In this document: piece after piece, positions 26,888-35,501 of the stretch
Position numbering within the stretch: the stretch's first letter is position 1
Layout: every line of letters starts with the position of its first letter
Source: Meridianimarinicoccus sp. MJW13
GTDB taxonomy: Bacteria > Pseudomonadota > Alphaproteobacteria > Rhodobacterales > Rhodobacteraceae
NCBI RefSeq assembly: GCF_014901205.1
Contig: NZ_JACNMU010000007.1
Location: 248,001-312,000 of the forward strand
DNA: 64,000 nt
Direction of reading: 5' to 3'
Translations under genes and position numbers: made by a program
The notes under the pieces: model-generated
What the model was told of the DNA's origin: nothing
Database searches by the model: none
The model's input: the letters and a program-made list of their open reading frames with translations, nothing else

Positions 26888-27796
26888 ATGGATCTTAACG
26901 CACTTCGCGAATTTACCGCCATCGCTTCGGAGGGGTCCTTCGCTGCGGCAGCGCGCAAGCTGGGCACGCCGAAATCGACGGTTTCCAAACGCATTCAGGA
27001 TCTTGAGGCCGCCCTTGGCGTGCGCCTGATCGAACGCACCACCCGCAAGCTGAGCCTGACCCCCGAAGGCGCGCTGGTGCTGTCGCGGGCCAAGCGCATT
27101 CTGGCGGACGCGGGCGAGATCACCCGCGCGCTCAGCCCCGCCGATGACGGGGTGGCAGGCCATCTGCGCATCGCCGCGCCGGTGCTATTCGGGCAAAGCT
27201 TCATGGGGCAGATCGTGGCGGTCAGCCGCCGGGTCTATCCCGACCTGACCATCGAGGTGGTGCTGACCGACAGCCAGCCCGATCTTGTCGAGGAAGGCTT
27301 CGACGCGGCGCTGCGCGTGGGCCATCCCCATGACACACCCTTCGTGTCCAGAACCATCGCGCAATCGCATCGGGTGGCGGTGGCCGCGCCGCAGATCGTC
27401 GCGCGGAAACTGGAGGACCCGGCAGATCTGGCCGGGTTGCCGGTACTGTTTCACGGCGTCGGTCTGGTGCACAGCTGGCATTTCGTGAAAGAGCGACAGG
27501 ACCGCACCGTGCGGCTGGCCGGGGGCGTGGCGATGACCTCCTACCCGGCCCTGAAGCACGCGGCCCTTGGCGGGGCAGGCGTGGCGCAATTGCCGTTGTA
27601 CCTTGTCGAGCAGGAACTGGCCCAAGGACAGCTGGTCGAGGTTCTGGACGGCTGGCAGATCCCGCCCGGCGAGATTGTCTTCGTCTATCCCGGACCGCAG
27701 GCGCTGACCGCCCGGATGCGCGCCTTTCTGGAACTGCTGGAAAACGCCTTTCCCGATGGCACGCTGCACGGCGGGGTGCTGCGCAGCGGGATGTGA
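26888..27796 (+). CDS. LysR-family transcriptional regulator
   Basis: A 302-residue LysR regulator. The HTH lies in residues 1-60 (MDLNALREFTAIASEGSFAA, then RKLGTPKSTVSKRIQDLEAAL), followed by an effector-binding domain of the type common in regulators that resemble DsdC/AaeR relatives (HLRIAAPVLFGQSFMGQIV). The start at 26888 is the family-typical MDLN. It converges on the leucine-dehydrogenase gene, so its own target is not evident from context. Confidence 0.9.
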   Translation: MDLNALREFTAIASEGSFAAAARKLGTPKSTVSKRIQDLEAALGVRLIERTTRKLSLTPEGALVLSRAKRILADAGEITRALSPADDGVAGHLRIAAPVLFGQSFMGQIVAVSRRVYPDLTIEVVLTDSQPDLVEEGFDAALRVGHPHDTPFVSRTIAQSHRVAVAAPQIVARKLEDPADLAGLPVLFHGVGLVHSWHFVKERQDRTVRLAGGVAMTSYPALKHAALGGAGVAQLPLYLVEQELAQGQLVEVLDGWQIPPGEIVFVYPGPQALTARMRAFLELLENAFPDGTLHGGVLRSGM

Positions 27797-27812
27797 TCCC
27801 GCCGCGCCAATT

Positions 27813-28865
27813 TCAGCCGCGCGCGGCGGCGATCCGTTCCATGGCCATGCGATCGGCCAGAAGATCGGTACGCTGGCCCTCGGCCTCGGCCCGTGCCAGA
27901 AGCTCGGCCACGCGGGGGCCAATGGCATCGACAGCCGTCATCACCTGGTCGCGGGTCTTGTCGCCCAGGTATTCGGCCCCAACGGCGATGATGCCGCCCG
28001 CATTGAGGACATAATCGGGCACATAGGTGATGCCGCGCGCGGCCAGTGCATGGCCCGCAGCTTCATCGGCCAATTGGTTGTTGGCCGCCCCGGCGATCAC
28101 CTTCGCCTTCAGCCCCGCCACCGTTTGCGCGGTCAGCACACCGCCAAGGGCACAGGGGGCAAAGACATCCGCCTCGGCCGTCAGGATCGCATCCCCCTCC
28201 ACCACTTCGGCGTTCAGCTCCACCGCCAGCGCGTCGCGACGGGCGATATTGGCCTCGGCAATCACCAGATCGGCGCCCCGTTCGGCCAGCATCCGGCACA
28301 GCGCCCCGCCGACGTTGCCGGTGCCCTGCACCGCCACCCGCAGCCCGTCCAGATCCGTGCGCCCCAGCCTTTTGGCCACCGCCGCCTCAATCCCGCGCAG
28401 CACGCCGCGCGCGGTATAGGGGGACGGATCGCCACCCACCGCCCCGCCCGCAGGCGGCAAGCCCGAGACATGGCGGGTTTCCACGGCCACGGCCTCCATA
28501 TCCGCAACCGACACGCCCACGTCTTCGGCGGTGACGTATTTTCCGCCGAGCCCTTCCACCGCGCGACCAAAAGCGCGGAACGCCTCCCTGCGGGCCTCGG
28601 CCCCCTCGGGCAAAGGCCCAAAGATCACCGCCTTGCCGCCGCCAAGCGCCAGATCGGCCATGGCGTTCTTCAGCGACATGCCCCGCGACAGACGCAGCAC
28701 ATCGGTCAGCCCTGCCGCTGCATCGGGATAGGTCCACAGCCGACAACCGCCCATGCCGGGGCCAAGTGCCGTGGAATGCACGGCGATCACCGCCCGCAGG
28801 CCGGTTTGCGGATCCTGGATCCAGGTCACCAATTCATGGGCGTTGAAATCGGGGTGGGTATACAT
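27813..28865 (-). CDS. Leu/Phe/Val dehydrogenase (Glu/Leu/Phe/Val dehydrogenase family)
   Basis: A 350-residue NAD(P)-dependent amino-acid dehydrogenase; it interconverts a branched or aromatic L-amino acid and its keto acid. The start at 28865 gives the family N-terminus MYTHPDFNAHELVTW. GPGMGGCRLW and the catalytic lysine region MKNAMADLALGGGKAV-type sequence (here LKNAMADLALGGGKAVI) lie near 45-80. The Rossmann motif is VQGTGNVGGALCRML. ANNQLADEAAG and PDYVLNAGGII are further family signatures. The precise amino-acid preference cannot be read from sequence alone. Confidence 0.88.
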   Translation of the reverse strand: MYTHPDFNAHELVTWIQDPQTGLRAVIAVHSTALGPGMGGCRLWTYPDAAAGLTDVLRLSRGMSLKNAMADLALGGGKAVIFGPLPEGAEARREAFRAFGRAVEGLGGKYVTAEDVGVSVADMEAVAVETRHVSGLPPAGGAVGGDPSPYTARGVLRGIEAAVAKRLGRTDLDGLRVAVQGTGNVGGALCRMLAERGADLVIAEANIARRDALAVELNAEVVEGDAILTAEADVFAPCALGGVLTAQTVAGLKAKVIAGAANNQLADEAAGHALAARGITYVPDYVLNAGGIIAVGAEYLGDKTRDQVMTAVDAIGPRVAELLARAEAEGQRTDLLADRMAMERIAAARG

Positions 28866-28981
28866 GCGCCTGGGCTCCTTCCGTGCGAACCGGTCCCTTC
28901 TGTTCCTATCCAAGCAATCAGGGCATGACAAACCCGGTGTTTTCATGCTCTCTCGAACCAGCAATTCTGGACGGATCCCCG

Positions 28982-30124
28982 ATGGCCCTGGACTTCACCC
29001 CCGACGACATTCCGCAAGGCGCCGGTGCCGCGCCCTCCCGCATCGCGGTTCTTGGTGCCGGGGCCTGGGGCACGGCCCTGGCCAGCGTGGCGCGACAGGC
29101 GGGGCGCGAGGTCAGCCTGTGGGGACGCGACGCCGAGGTCACCCGCGAGATCCGAGAAGACAGCCGCGCCAGCCGCTATTTGCCCGACGTGCCGCTGCCC
29201 GAGGGCATCGCGGCCACCACCGACATGGGCCGGGCGCTGGACGGCGCAGAGGCGGCGCTGATCGTCACCCCCTCGGCCACGCTGCACGAGGTGTGCGACC
29301 TGATCCGCCCGCATCTGCCCAGAGGCATCCCGCTGGCGCTGTGCTGCAAGGGCATCGAACGCGGCAGCGGCCTGCCGTTGAGCCAGGTGGCCGAGGACGC
29401 CCTGCCCGGCCATCCCATCGGCGCGCTGTCAGGTCCGACCTTCGCGCGCGAGGCCGCACTGGGACACCCCACCGCCGCCACCATCGCCTTTCCGTTCAAC
29501 TTCCGCGACCGGCTGCATCCGGGGCAAAGCCCGGCAGCGCGGCTGGCGCTGGCGCTGAGCGCGCCCAGCTTCCGGCCCTATATTTCCGACGATGTGATCG
29601 GGGTCGAGGTCGGCGGCGCGGTCAAGAACGTCATCGCCATCGCCTGTGGGATGCTGACCGGGGCCGGCTTTGCCGAAAACACCCGCGCCCTGCTGATCAC
29701 CCGCGGCATGGCCGAGATGACCCGGTTGGCGCTGTCGCTGGGCGGACGGGCCGAGACCATTTCGGGGCTGTCGGGCGCGGGTGACCTGATGCTCACCTGT
29801 TCCTCGACCACCTCGCGCAACATGTCGCTGGGCACGCAGCTTGGGCAGGGGCTGGCCCGTCCCGCGTGCTTCGAAGGCCGCCCGGTAGTGGTCGAGGGCG
29901 AGGTCAACGCCCCCTCGGTCATGGATCTGGCCACCCGTGTCGGCGTCGAAATGCCGATCTGCGCCGCCGTCAACGCGGTGCTGCACCAGGGCGCGCCGAT
30001 GGAAGAGACCTTCGCCCGCCTCTGGTCGCGACCCTTGCAGGGCGAAAGCGGCGCCCTGGGGGTCAGCCTGTCGAACCCGGTCTCTCAATCCGCGCGCCGC
30101 CCGCAGGCCAAACCCGCCCCATGA
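28982..30124 (+). CDS. gpsA: Glycerol-3-phosphate dehydrogenase [NAD(P)+]
   Basis: Makes sn-glycerol-3-phosphate for phospholipids. The start at 28982 gives 380 residues, about 40 longer than usual: a polar N-terminal extension of about 19 residues precedes IAVLGAGAWGTALASVA and a disordered tail follows the catalytic domain. Catalytic Lys lies in GGAVKNVIAIACG; FAENTRALLITRGMAEM is the family motif. The last four bases overlap the following HAD gene (ATGA), an unusual partner for gpsA. Confidence 0.94.
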   Translation: MALDFTPDDIPQGAGAAPSRIAVLGAGAWGTALASVARQAGREVSLWGRDAEVTREIREDSRASRYLPDVPLPEGIAATTDMGRALDGAEAALIVTPSATLHEVCDLIRPHLPRGIPLALCCKGIERGSGLPLSQVAEDALPGHPIGALSGPTFAREAALGHPTAATIAFPFNFRDRLHPGQSPAARLALALSAPSFRPYISDDVIGVEVGGAVKNVIAIACGMLTGAGFAENTRALLITRGMAEMTRLALSLGGRAETISGLSGAGDLMLTCSSTTSRNMSLGTQLGQGLARPACFEGRPVVVEGEVNAPSVMDLATRVGVEMPICAAVNAVLHQGAPMEETFARLWSRPLQGESGALGVSLSNPVSQSARRPQAKPAP

Positions 30125-30867
30125 GCCTGTCACACTGCGGTTTCGTGCTGGCCACGGATCTGGACGGCACGTTTCTGGGCGGACCGCGCCGGGCGCGGCG
30201 CAGGCTTTATTCGTGGATTGAAGAAAACCGGGACCAGACCGGGCTGATCTACGTCACGGGGCGCCCCATCGAGTTCGTCAGCGATCTGGTACGCACCGGG
30301 CATCCCTGCCCCGACGTTGCCATTTGCGACGTTGGAACAAGCGTTTACCGGATTTCCAGAGACGGCGCGGCGGTGGCGGATGCCGACCTTGAGGCCCCCA
30401 TCGCCGCGCGCTGGAACGGGGCAGCCGACCGGGTGCGCCGCGCGTTGGATGGGCATCCGGGGCTGCGCGAACAGGCGTTGCCGTTCCGCCATCGGCTGAG
30501 TTTCGACATGGATCCCGCAGAAGTACGCCCGCACAGCGCCGAGGCTGTTCAGGCCCTGGGCCTTGATCTGTTGATTTCCCAGAACCGCGACTTCGACGTG
30601 CTGCCGAAAGGTGTCAGCAAGGGTCCGACGCTGCTGCGGGTGCTGGACAGCCTGCAAGTCGCGTCTGCGCGGGTTTTGACCGCCGGCGATACGCTGAACG
30701 ACCTGTCGATGCTGGCCAGCGGGCTGCCCGGTGTCGCCGTCGGCAATGCCGAACCCGCGTTGCTGGCGGCGCTGACGGCCCATCCGCAGATCTATTGCGC
30801 CACACGCAAAGGTGCGGCCGGGATCCTTGAGGCGATGGCGCAACGCAACCTTGGCCCCGACGCCTAA
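30121..30867 (+). CDS. HAD phosphatase of the sucrose-phosphatase (S6PP) type
   Basis: A 248-residue HAD hydrolase with a C2 cap. Motif I is ATDLDGTFLGGPRRAR (DLDGT at 13-17), motif II is YVTGRP, the lysine motif is LPKGVSKGPTLLRVL, and motif IV is TAGDTLNDLSML. The layout fits PF05116, whose members dephosphorylate sucrose-6-phosphate, mannosylfructose phosphate or glucosylglycerol-type phosphates. No matching glycosyltransferase is in the window. It is translationally coupled to gpsA. Its stop overlaps the stop of the convergent xylR by two bases. Confidence 0.8.
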   Translation: MSLSHCGFVLATDLDGTFLGGPRRARRRLYSWIEENRDQTGLIYVTGRPIEFVSDLVRTGHPCPDVAICDVGTSVYRISRDGAAVADADLEAPIAARWNGAADRVRRALDGHPGLREQALPFRHRLSFDMDPAEVRPHSAEAVQALGLDLLISQNRDFDVLPKGVSKGPTLLRVLDSLQVASARVLTAGDTLNDLSMLASGLPGVAVGNAEPALLAALTAHPQIYCATRKGAAGILEAMAQRNLGPDA

Positions 30868-32111
30868 AGCCCTTCGCCGATCCGGTCGGTTTCTGCCGAC
30901 AGGGCCAATACCGCCCCGCCCCGCGCCCAGACCAGATCGCCCCAGGTGTTGACCGCGATGCGGGTCCGCTCGCGCCCGATCCAGTCGGAGAACCGATGCG
31001 TGCCGCTCAGAACCTCCTCGGCGTAGAGGTAGTCATACCGCAGCCGCGCGCCCGACAGGATCAGCAATTCCGGATCGAACACCCGGATCACATTGGCCAG
31101 ACCGGTCGACAGATAGCGCCCGGCGCGCGCAAAGATCGTCCGCGCGGCCTCGTTCCCCGCCTTGGCCTGATCGAACAGGATCTCCAGCGTCTGCTGCGGC
31201 GACCGCACCACCGAGCTGTCCCATTCCAGCGCCGTCGAGGCCTCACGCACCAGTGCGTAATCGGCAATATAGGCCTCCAGGCAGCCGCGCTGCCCGCAGC
31301 GGCACAGGGCCCCGTCCAACTGGATGGTGGTGTGCCCGATCTCCAGCCCGATTCCGCGCGCGCCGCGATAGATGCGATTGTCCAGAATCAGCCCCATGCC
31401 AACGCCATGCTCGATGGTAAAGACGGCGAAATTGGACAATTCGCGCCCCATGCCGAACCAAAGCTCCGCCATGGCCAGAAGGTTCACGTCGTTGTCCAGG
31501 TAGACCGGAAATGGCAGGTTGTCGGACAGGAATTCGCCCAACGGCACGCGCTTGTCGCGCAGGAACGGACACCAATGCACCAGCCCGGACTGGTGATCGA
31601 TGAAACCGGGCAGCCCGATGCCGACGCCACAGATGTCGGACCGGGACAGACCGCTGCGCGACAAAAGATCGACCAACAGGGCGTTCAGATCGGCCAGCAG
31701 CTCCTCGGGTTCCTTGCGGCCCGACGCGCATTCCAGCGTGGCATCGGCAACCACCCGCCCGGTGAAATCGGTCAGCACCGCGTTGTGCAAGCCGTCGCGC
31801 AGGGTCACGCCGATGACGTGGCGCGCGTCGGGCACCAGCGACAGCTCCACCGGCGGCCGCCCGCGCGAAAAATCGCGCTGTGGCTTGGGATTCTCCCGCA
31901 CCAGCCCGGCGTCCATCAGCCCGCTGACGATCGAGGTGACCGAGCCCGGCGAGACGCTCAGATCCTTGGCCACATCGCTGCGCGAGATACGGCCGGCGGC
32001 GCGGATTCGCTCCAGCACCTGCTGACTGAGCGGTTTTTTTCCGCGCGCCGCATCCACCAGCAACGGCCCGCTGCCTTCCGCCATGTCGGTCTTGGGGGCG
32101 ACCTGCTCCAT
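30864..32111 (-). CDS. xylR: ROK-family transcriptional repressor, probably XylR
   Basis: A 415-residue ROK-family regulator. Residues about 25-85 form a winged HTH (RISRSDVAKDLSVSPGSVTS). The ROK domain follows, with GVGIGLPGFIDHQSG, the DNDVNLLAMAELW sugar-site region and the zinc motif CRCGQRGCLEAY. Start: ATG at 32111, with an adjacent GTG at 32114. It is divergent from xylF and faces a ROK-type operator, so it most likely represses the xylose operon and responds to xylose. Confidence 0.88.
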   Translation of the reverse strand: MEQVAPKTDMAEGSGPLLVDAARGKKPLSQQVLERIRAAGRISRSDVAKDLSVSPGSVTSIVSGLMDAGLVRENPKPQRDFSRGRPPVELSLVPDARHVIGVTLRDGLHNAVLTDFTGRVVADATLECASGRKEPEELLADLNALLVDLLSRSGLSRSDICGVGIGLPGFIDHQSGLVHWCPFLRDKRVPLGEFLSDNLPFPVYLDNDVNLLAMAELWFGMGRELSNFAVFTIEHGVGMGLILDNRIYRGARGIGLEIGHTTIQLDGALCRCGQRGCLEAYIADYALVREASTALEWDSSVVRSPQQTLEILFDQAKAGNEAARTIFARAGRYLSTGLANVIRVFDPELLILSGARLRYDYLYAEEVLSGTHRFSDWIGRERTRIAVNTWGDLVWARGGAVLALSAETDRIGEGL

Positions 32112-32233
32112 CACATGATTACTTTACGCAACGAACAATTCCTTCTGCAATGCAGCAAAATCAACCGCAATACTTGAGCAATGTTTCTCAAAGTCCCCCG
32201 CATTCGATCATTTTCCACCCTAACGGTGAATTT

Positions 32234-32255
32234 TTATTTTTGACAACTAAAATAA
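32234..32255. promoter_or_regulatory. Candidate XylR (ROK-type) operator overlapping a -35 element
   Basis: Inverted repeat TTATTTT (32234-32240) and AAAATAA (32249-32255) with an eight-base spacer that has symmetric G and C at 32242 and 32247. This matches the known NagC/Mlc operator style of ROK proteins (TTATTT..G....C..AAATAA). TTGACA at 32240-32245, a possible -35 for xylF, lies within it, so binding would block the promoter. A clear -10 is not visible. Confidence 0.65.
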
Positions 32256-32321
32256 ATATGGCATCCTGCGTGCATCCGGACGTTCCGGAGGCCCAGATTC
32301 GGGCACAAAAGGGAGGACTAC

Positions 32322-33347
32322 ATGCGCAAAGCATTTATCGCGGCCACCGCCGTAGCAGTCGGGCTGTCGTCGACGGCCATGGCACAGGATCTGACCGTCG
32401 GGGTCAGCTGGTCGAATTTCCAGGAAGAACGCTGGAAGACCGACGAAGCGGCCATGAAGTCGATTCTGGACGAGGCTGGCGCCACCTATGTCAGCGCCGA
32501 CGCCCAGTCGTCGCCATCCAAGCAGTTGTCGGATATCGAAGCCCTGATCGCTCAGGGCGTGGACGCGCTGATCATCCTGGCCCAGGACAGCCAGGCCATT
32601 GGCCCCGCCGTGCAGGCCGCCGCAGACGAGGGTATTCCGGTGGTTGGCTATGACCGCCTGATCGATGATCCCCGCGCCTTCTATCTGACCTTCGACAACG
32701 TCGAGGTTGGACGGATGCAGGCCCGCGCGGTTCTGGCGGCCGCACCCAAGGGCAACTACGTCATGATCAAGGGCTCGCCCACCGACCCGAACGCGGACTT
32801 CCTGCGCGGCGGTCAGCAGGAAGTGCTGCAGGCAGCCATTGACGCCGGCGACATCACCATCGTTGGCGAGGCTTACACCGACGGCTGGCTGCCGGCCAAC
32901 GCGCAGCGGAACATGGAACAGATCCTGACCGCCAATGACAACGCGGTCGACGCGGTCGTGGCGTCGAACGACGGCACCGCCGGCGGCGTGGTCGCGGCGC
33001 TGACGGCGCAGGGCATGGATGGCATTCCGGTCTCGGGTCAGGATGGCGACCATGCCGCGCTGAATCGCGTGGCGCTTGGCACCCAGACGGTTTCGGTGTG
33101 GAAGGATGCGCGTGACCTTGGCCGGGCCGGTGCGGCAATCGCCCTGGGACTGGCAAGCGGAACGGCCCCTGCCGATATCCCCGGCGCACAGACCTGGACC
33201 TCGCCCAGTGGCAAGGACCTGACCGCCGTCTTCCTGGCGCCGGTGCCGGTGACTGCCGACAACCTGACCGCTGTCGTCGACGCGGGCTGGATCGAGCAGG
33301 AAAAACTGTGCCAGGGCGTCACCGCCGGGCCGGCACCCTGCAACTGA
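32322..33347 (+). CDS. xylF: D-xylose ABC transporter, periplasmic binding protein
   Basis: A 341-residue secreted sugar-binding protein. The signal peptide MRKAFIAATAVAVGLSSTAM ends before AQDLTVGVSW, with cleavage likely at AMA/QD. The mature protein is a ribose/xylose-type periplasmic fold: DAQSSPSKQLSDIEALIAQG, GYDRLIDDPRAFYLTFDN and VVASNDGTAGGVVAAL are XylF signatures. Ribosome site GGGAGGA precedes the start. It is the first gene of the xylose operon, followed by an intergenic hairpin. Confidence 0.95.
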   Translation: MRKAFIAATAVAVGLSSTAMAQDLTVGVSWSNFQEERWKTDEAAMKSILDEAGATYVSADAQSSPSKQLSDIEALIAQGVDALIILAQDSQAIGPAVQAAADEGIPVVGYDRLIDDPRAFYLTFDNVEVGRMQARAVLAAAPKGNYVMIKGSPTDPNADFLRGGQQEVLQAAIDAGDITIVGEAYTDGWLPANAQRNMEQILTANDNAVDAVVASNDGTAGGVVAALTAQGMDGIPVSGQDGDHAALNRVALGTQTVSVWKDARDLGRAGAAIALGLASGTAPADIPGAQTWTSPSGKDLTAVFLAPVPVTADNLTAVVDAGWIEQEKLCQGVTAGPAPCN

Positions 33348-33370
33348 TCCGACGATCTGCCACATGATAC

Positions 33371-33398
33371 CCGTGTCCGTGCCAATGCACGGGCACGG
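33371..33398 (+). other. Intergenic hairpin between xylF and xylH
   Basis: A 12-base stem (CCGTGTCCGTGC with GCACGGGCACGG, one T-G pair) around CAAT, 24 bases after the xylF stop, with no T-run following. Such hairpins after binding-protein genes usually protect the upstream mRNA or partly terminate, giving more binding protein than permease. Confidence 0.6.
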
Positions 33399-33459
33399 CC
33401 CCCTCCGATCAGGCCCAATCGCGCCTCGTCCCGACCTTCCGTAACCGGAGTCCAATCCC

Positions 33460-34752
33460 ATGTCCGATACCACGACCGCACCCCCGGCGGCCAAACGGAA
33501 CATTGCCAAGACGCTGGAGCTTGATACGCGTCTGCTTGGCATGATCGGCGCCTTCGTCGTTGTCTGTCTGGTTTTCAACGTCCTGACCGATGGACGCTTC
33601 CTGACCCCGCGCAACATCTTCAATCTGACCATCCAGACCGTTTCCGTGGCCATCATGGCCACCGGCATGGTCTTTGTGATCGTCACCCGCCATATCGACC
33701 TGAGCGTCGGCTCGGTGCTGGCCACCTGTTCCGCGGTGATGGCCATGACCCAGACCGCGCTGCTGCCCAATGCCCTGGGCCTGGAACTGGGCCATCCGCT
33801 GATCCCCTGGATCGCCATCGCCGTCGGTATCCTGACCGGCGCGCTGATCGGGGCCTTCCACGGCTGGATGATCGGTTATCTGGCCATTCCCGCCTTCATC
33901 GTGACCCTGGGCGGCCTGCTGGTCTGGCGCAACGTCGCCTGGTACATCACCAGCGGCCAGACCATCGGCCCGCTGGACCCGACCTTCATGGCGTTCGGCG
34001 GCATCAACGGCACGCTGGGCACCACGACCTCGTGGATCATCGGGTTTGCCGCCACCGCAGCCGCCATCGCCGGCCTGTGGAACGCACGCCGCGCCAAGGT
34101 GGCGCATGAGCAGCCGGTGAAACCGGTCTGGGCCGAAACCGTGCTGTCGGCCCTGATCGCCACCGGCATCCTCGGGTTCATCGCGATCCTGAATTCGTAT
34201 GAGGTGCCCGAGCGCCGCCTTGCCCGCATGTTCGAAGCCCGCGGCGAGGTCATGCCCGAGGGCTATACCGAAGCCTATGGCCTGCCGATCTCGGTGCTGC
34301 TGCTGATCGGCATTGCCGTGATCATGACCATCATCGCCAAGCGCACCCGGCTGGGCCGCTATATCTTCGCCACCGGCGGCAACCCGGATGCAGCGGAACT
34401 GTCGGGCATCAATACCCGCCTGCTGACCGTGAAGATCTTCACCATGGTCGGGGTGCTGTGTGCGATCTCGGCGGTGGTGGCCTCGGCCCGCCTGGCCAAC
34501 CACTCCAACGACATCGGCACACTGGACGAACTGCGCGTCATCGCGGCGGCGGTCATCGGCGGCACCGCCCTGTCCGGCGGCATCGGCACCATTCATGGCG
34601 CCATCCTCGGCGCACTCATCATGCAGTCGTTGCAATCGGGCATGGCCATGGTCGGCGTCGACGCGCCATTCCAGAACATCGTCGTGGGCTCTGTCCTGGT
34701 GCTCGCCGTCCTCGTGGACATCATCTATCGCAAGCGCACCGGAGGCAAATGA
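33460..34752 (+). CDS. xylH: D-xylose ABC transporter permease
   Basis: A 430-residue inner-membrane permease (BPD_transp_2 family) with about ten or more hydrophobic segments. Typical XylH stretches are [19 protein letters not shown] and [20 protein letters not shown], with [20 protein letters not shown] and [20 protein letters not shown] towards the C-terminus. It lies 112 bases after xylF, and its stop overlaps the start of xylG. Confidence 0.95.
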   Translation: MSDTTTAPPAAKRNIAKTLELDTRLLGMIGAFVVVCLVFNVLTDGRFLTPRNIFNLTIQTVSVAIMATGMVFVIVTRHIDLSVGSVLATCSAVMAMTQTALLPNALGLELGHPLIPWIAIAVGILTGALIGAFHGWMIGYLAIPAFIVTLGGLLVWRNVAWYITSGQTIGPLDPTFMAFGGINGTLGTTTSWIIGFAATAAAIAGLWNARRAKVAHEQPVKPVWAETVLSALIATGILGFIAILNSYEVPERRLARMFEARGEVMPEGYTEAYGLPISVLLLIGIAVIMTIIAKRTRLGRYIFATGGNPDAAELSGINTRLLTVKIFTMVGVLCAISAVVASARLANHSNDIGTLDELRVIAAAVIGGTALSGGIGTIHGAILGALIMQSLQSGMAMVGVDAPFQNIVVGSVLVLAVLVDIIYRKRTGGK

Positions 34753-35501
34753 TGGCGACTCCTCTCGTAGAAATGACCGACATGTGCATCTCGTTCGGCG
34801 GGGTGCAGGCGGTGGATCACGTCTCCATCGATCTGTATCCCGGTGAAGTGGTGGGCCTGCTGGGTCACAACGGCGCTGGCAAGTCGACGCTGATCAAGAT
34901 GCTCTCGGGGGCCTACAAGGCCGACAGCGGAGAGATCCGCATCGCCGGCGAAAGGGCCCGGATCGAAAGCCCCCGCGACGCGCGACGCTTCAATATCGAA
35001 ACGATCTATCAGACGCTGGCGCTGGCCGACAACCTGGACGCTTCGGCCAACCTGTTCCTGGGGCGCGAGATCGTGACCGCGACGGGCCTGCTGAACGACG
35101 CCAAGATGGAATCCGAGACGCGCAAGATCATGGCGCGGCTCAACCCCAACTTCCAGAAGCTGAAGGAACCGGTCTCGGCCCTGTCGGGCGGTCAGCGGCA
35201 ATCGGTGGCCATTGCGCGGGCGGTCTATTTCAACGCCCGCATCCTGATCATGGATGAACCCACCGCCGCCCTTGGCGTCCATGAAACCGCCATGGTCGCG
35301 GAACTGATCCAGGAGTTGAAGAACCAGGGTCTGGGCATCTTCCTGATCTCGCACGACACCCACGAGATGATGGAGTTGTGCGACCGCGTCTCGGTCATGA
35401 AGAACGGCAAGCTGGTGGGCACCGAAAGGGTCGAGGATGTCACCGAAGACGATATCCTGAGCATGATCATCCTCGGCAAGAACCCGAAAAGGGCCGCGTG
35501 A
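34749..35501 (+). CDS. xylG: D-xylose ABC transporter ATP-binding protein, single-domain form
   Basis: A 250-residue ATPase. Walker [10 protein letters not shown], signature LSGGQRQSV, Walker [14 protein letters not shown] and H-loop [10 protein letters not shown] are all present once. E. coli XylG and RbsA have two fused ABC domains; here there is only one, so the protein presumably works as a homodimer, as in FrcA-type systems. Tandem ATGs at 34749/34752 overlap the xylH stop. Its own stop overlaps the xylB start (TGATG). Confidence 0.92.
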   Translation: MMATPLVEMTDMCISFGGVQAVDHVSIDLYPGEVVGLLGHNGAGKSTLIKMLSGAYKADSGEIRIAGERARIESPRDARRFNIETIYQTLALADNLDASANLFLGREIVTATGLLNDAKMESETRKIMARLNPNFQKLKEPVSALSGGQRQSVAIARAVYFNARILIMDEPTAALGVHETAMVAELIQELKNQGLGIFLISHDTHEMMELCDRVSVMKNGKLVGTERVEDVTEDDILSMIILGKNPKRAA

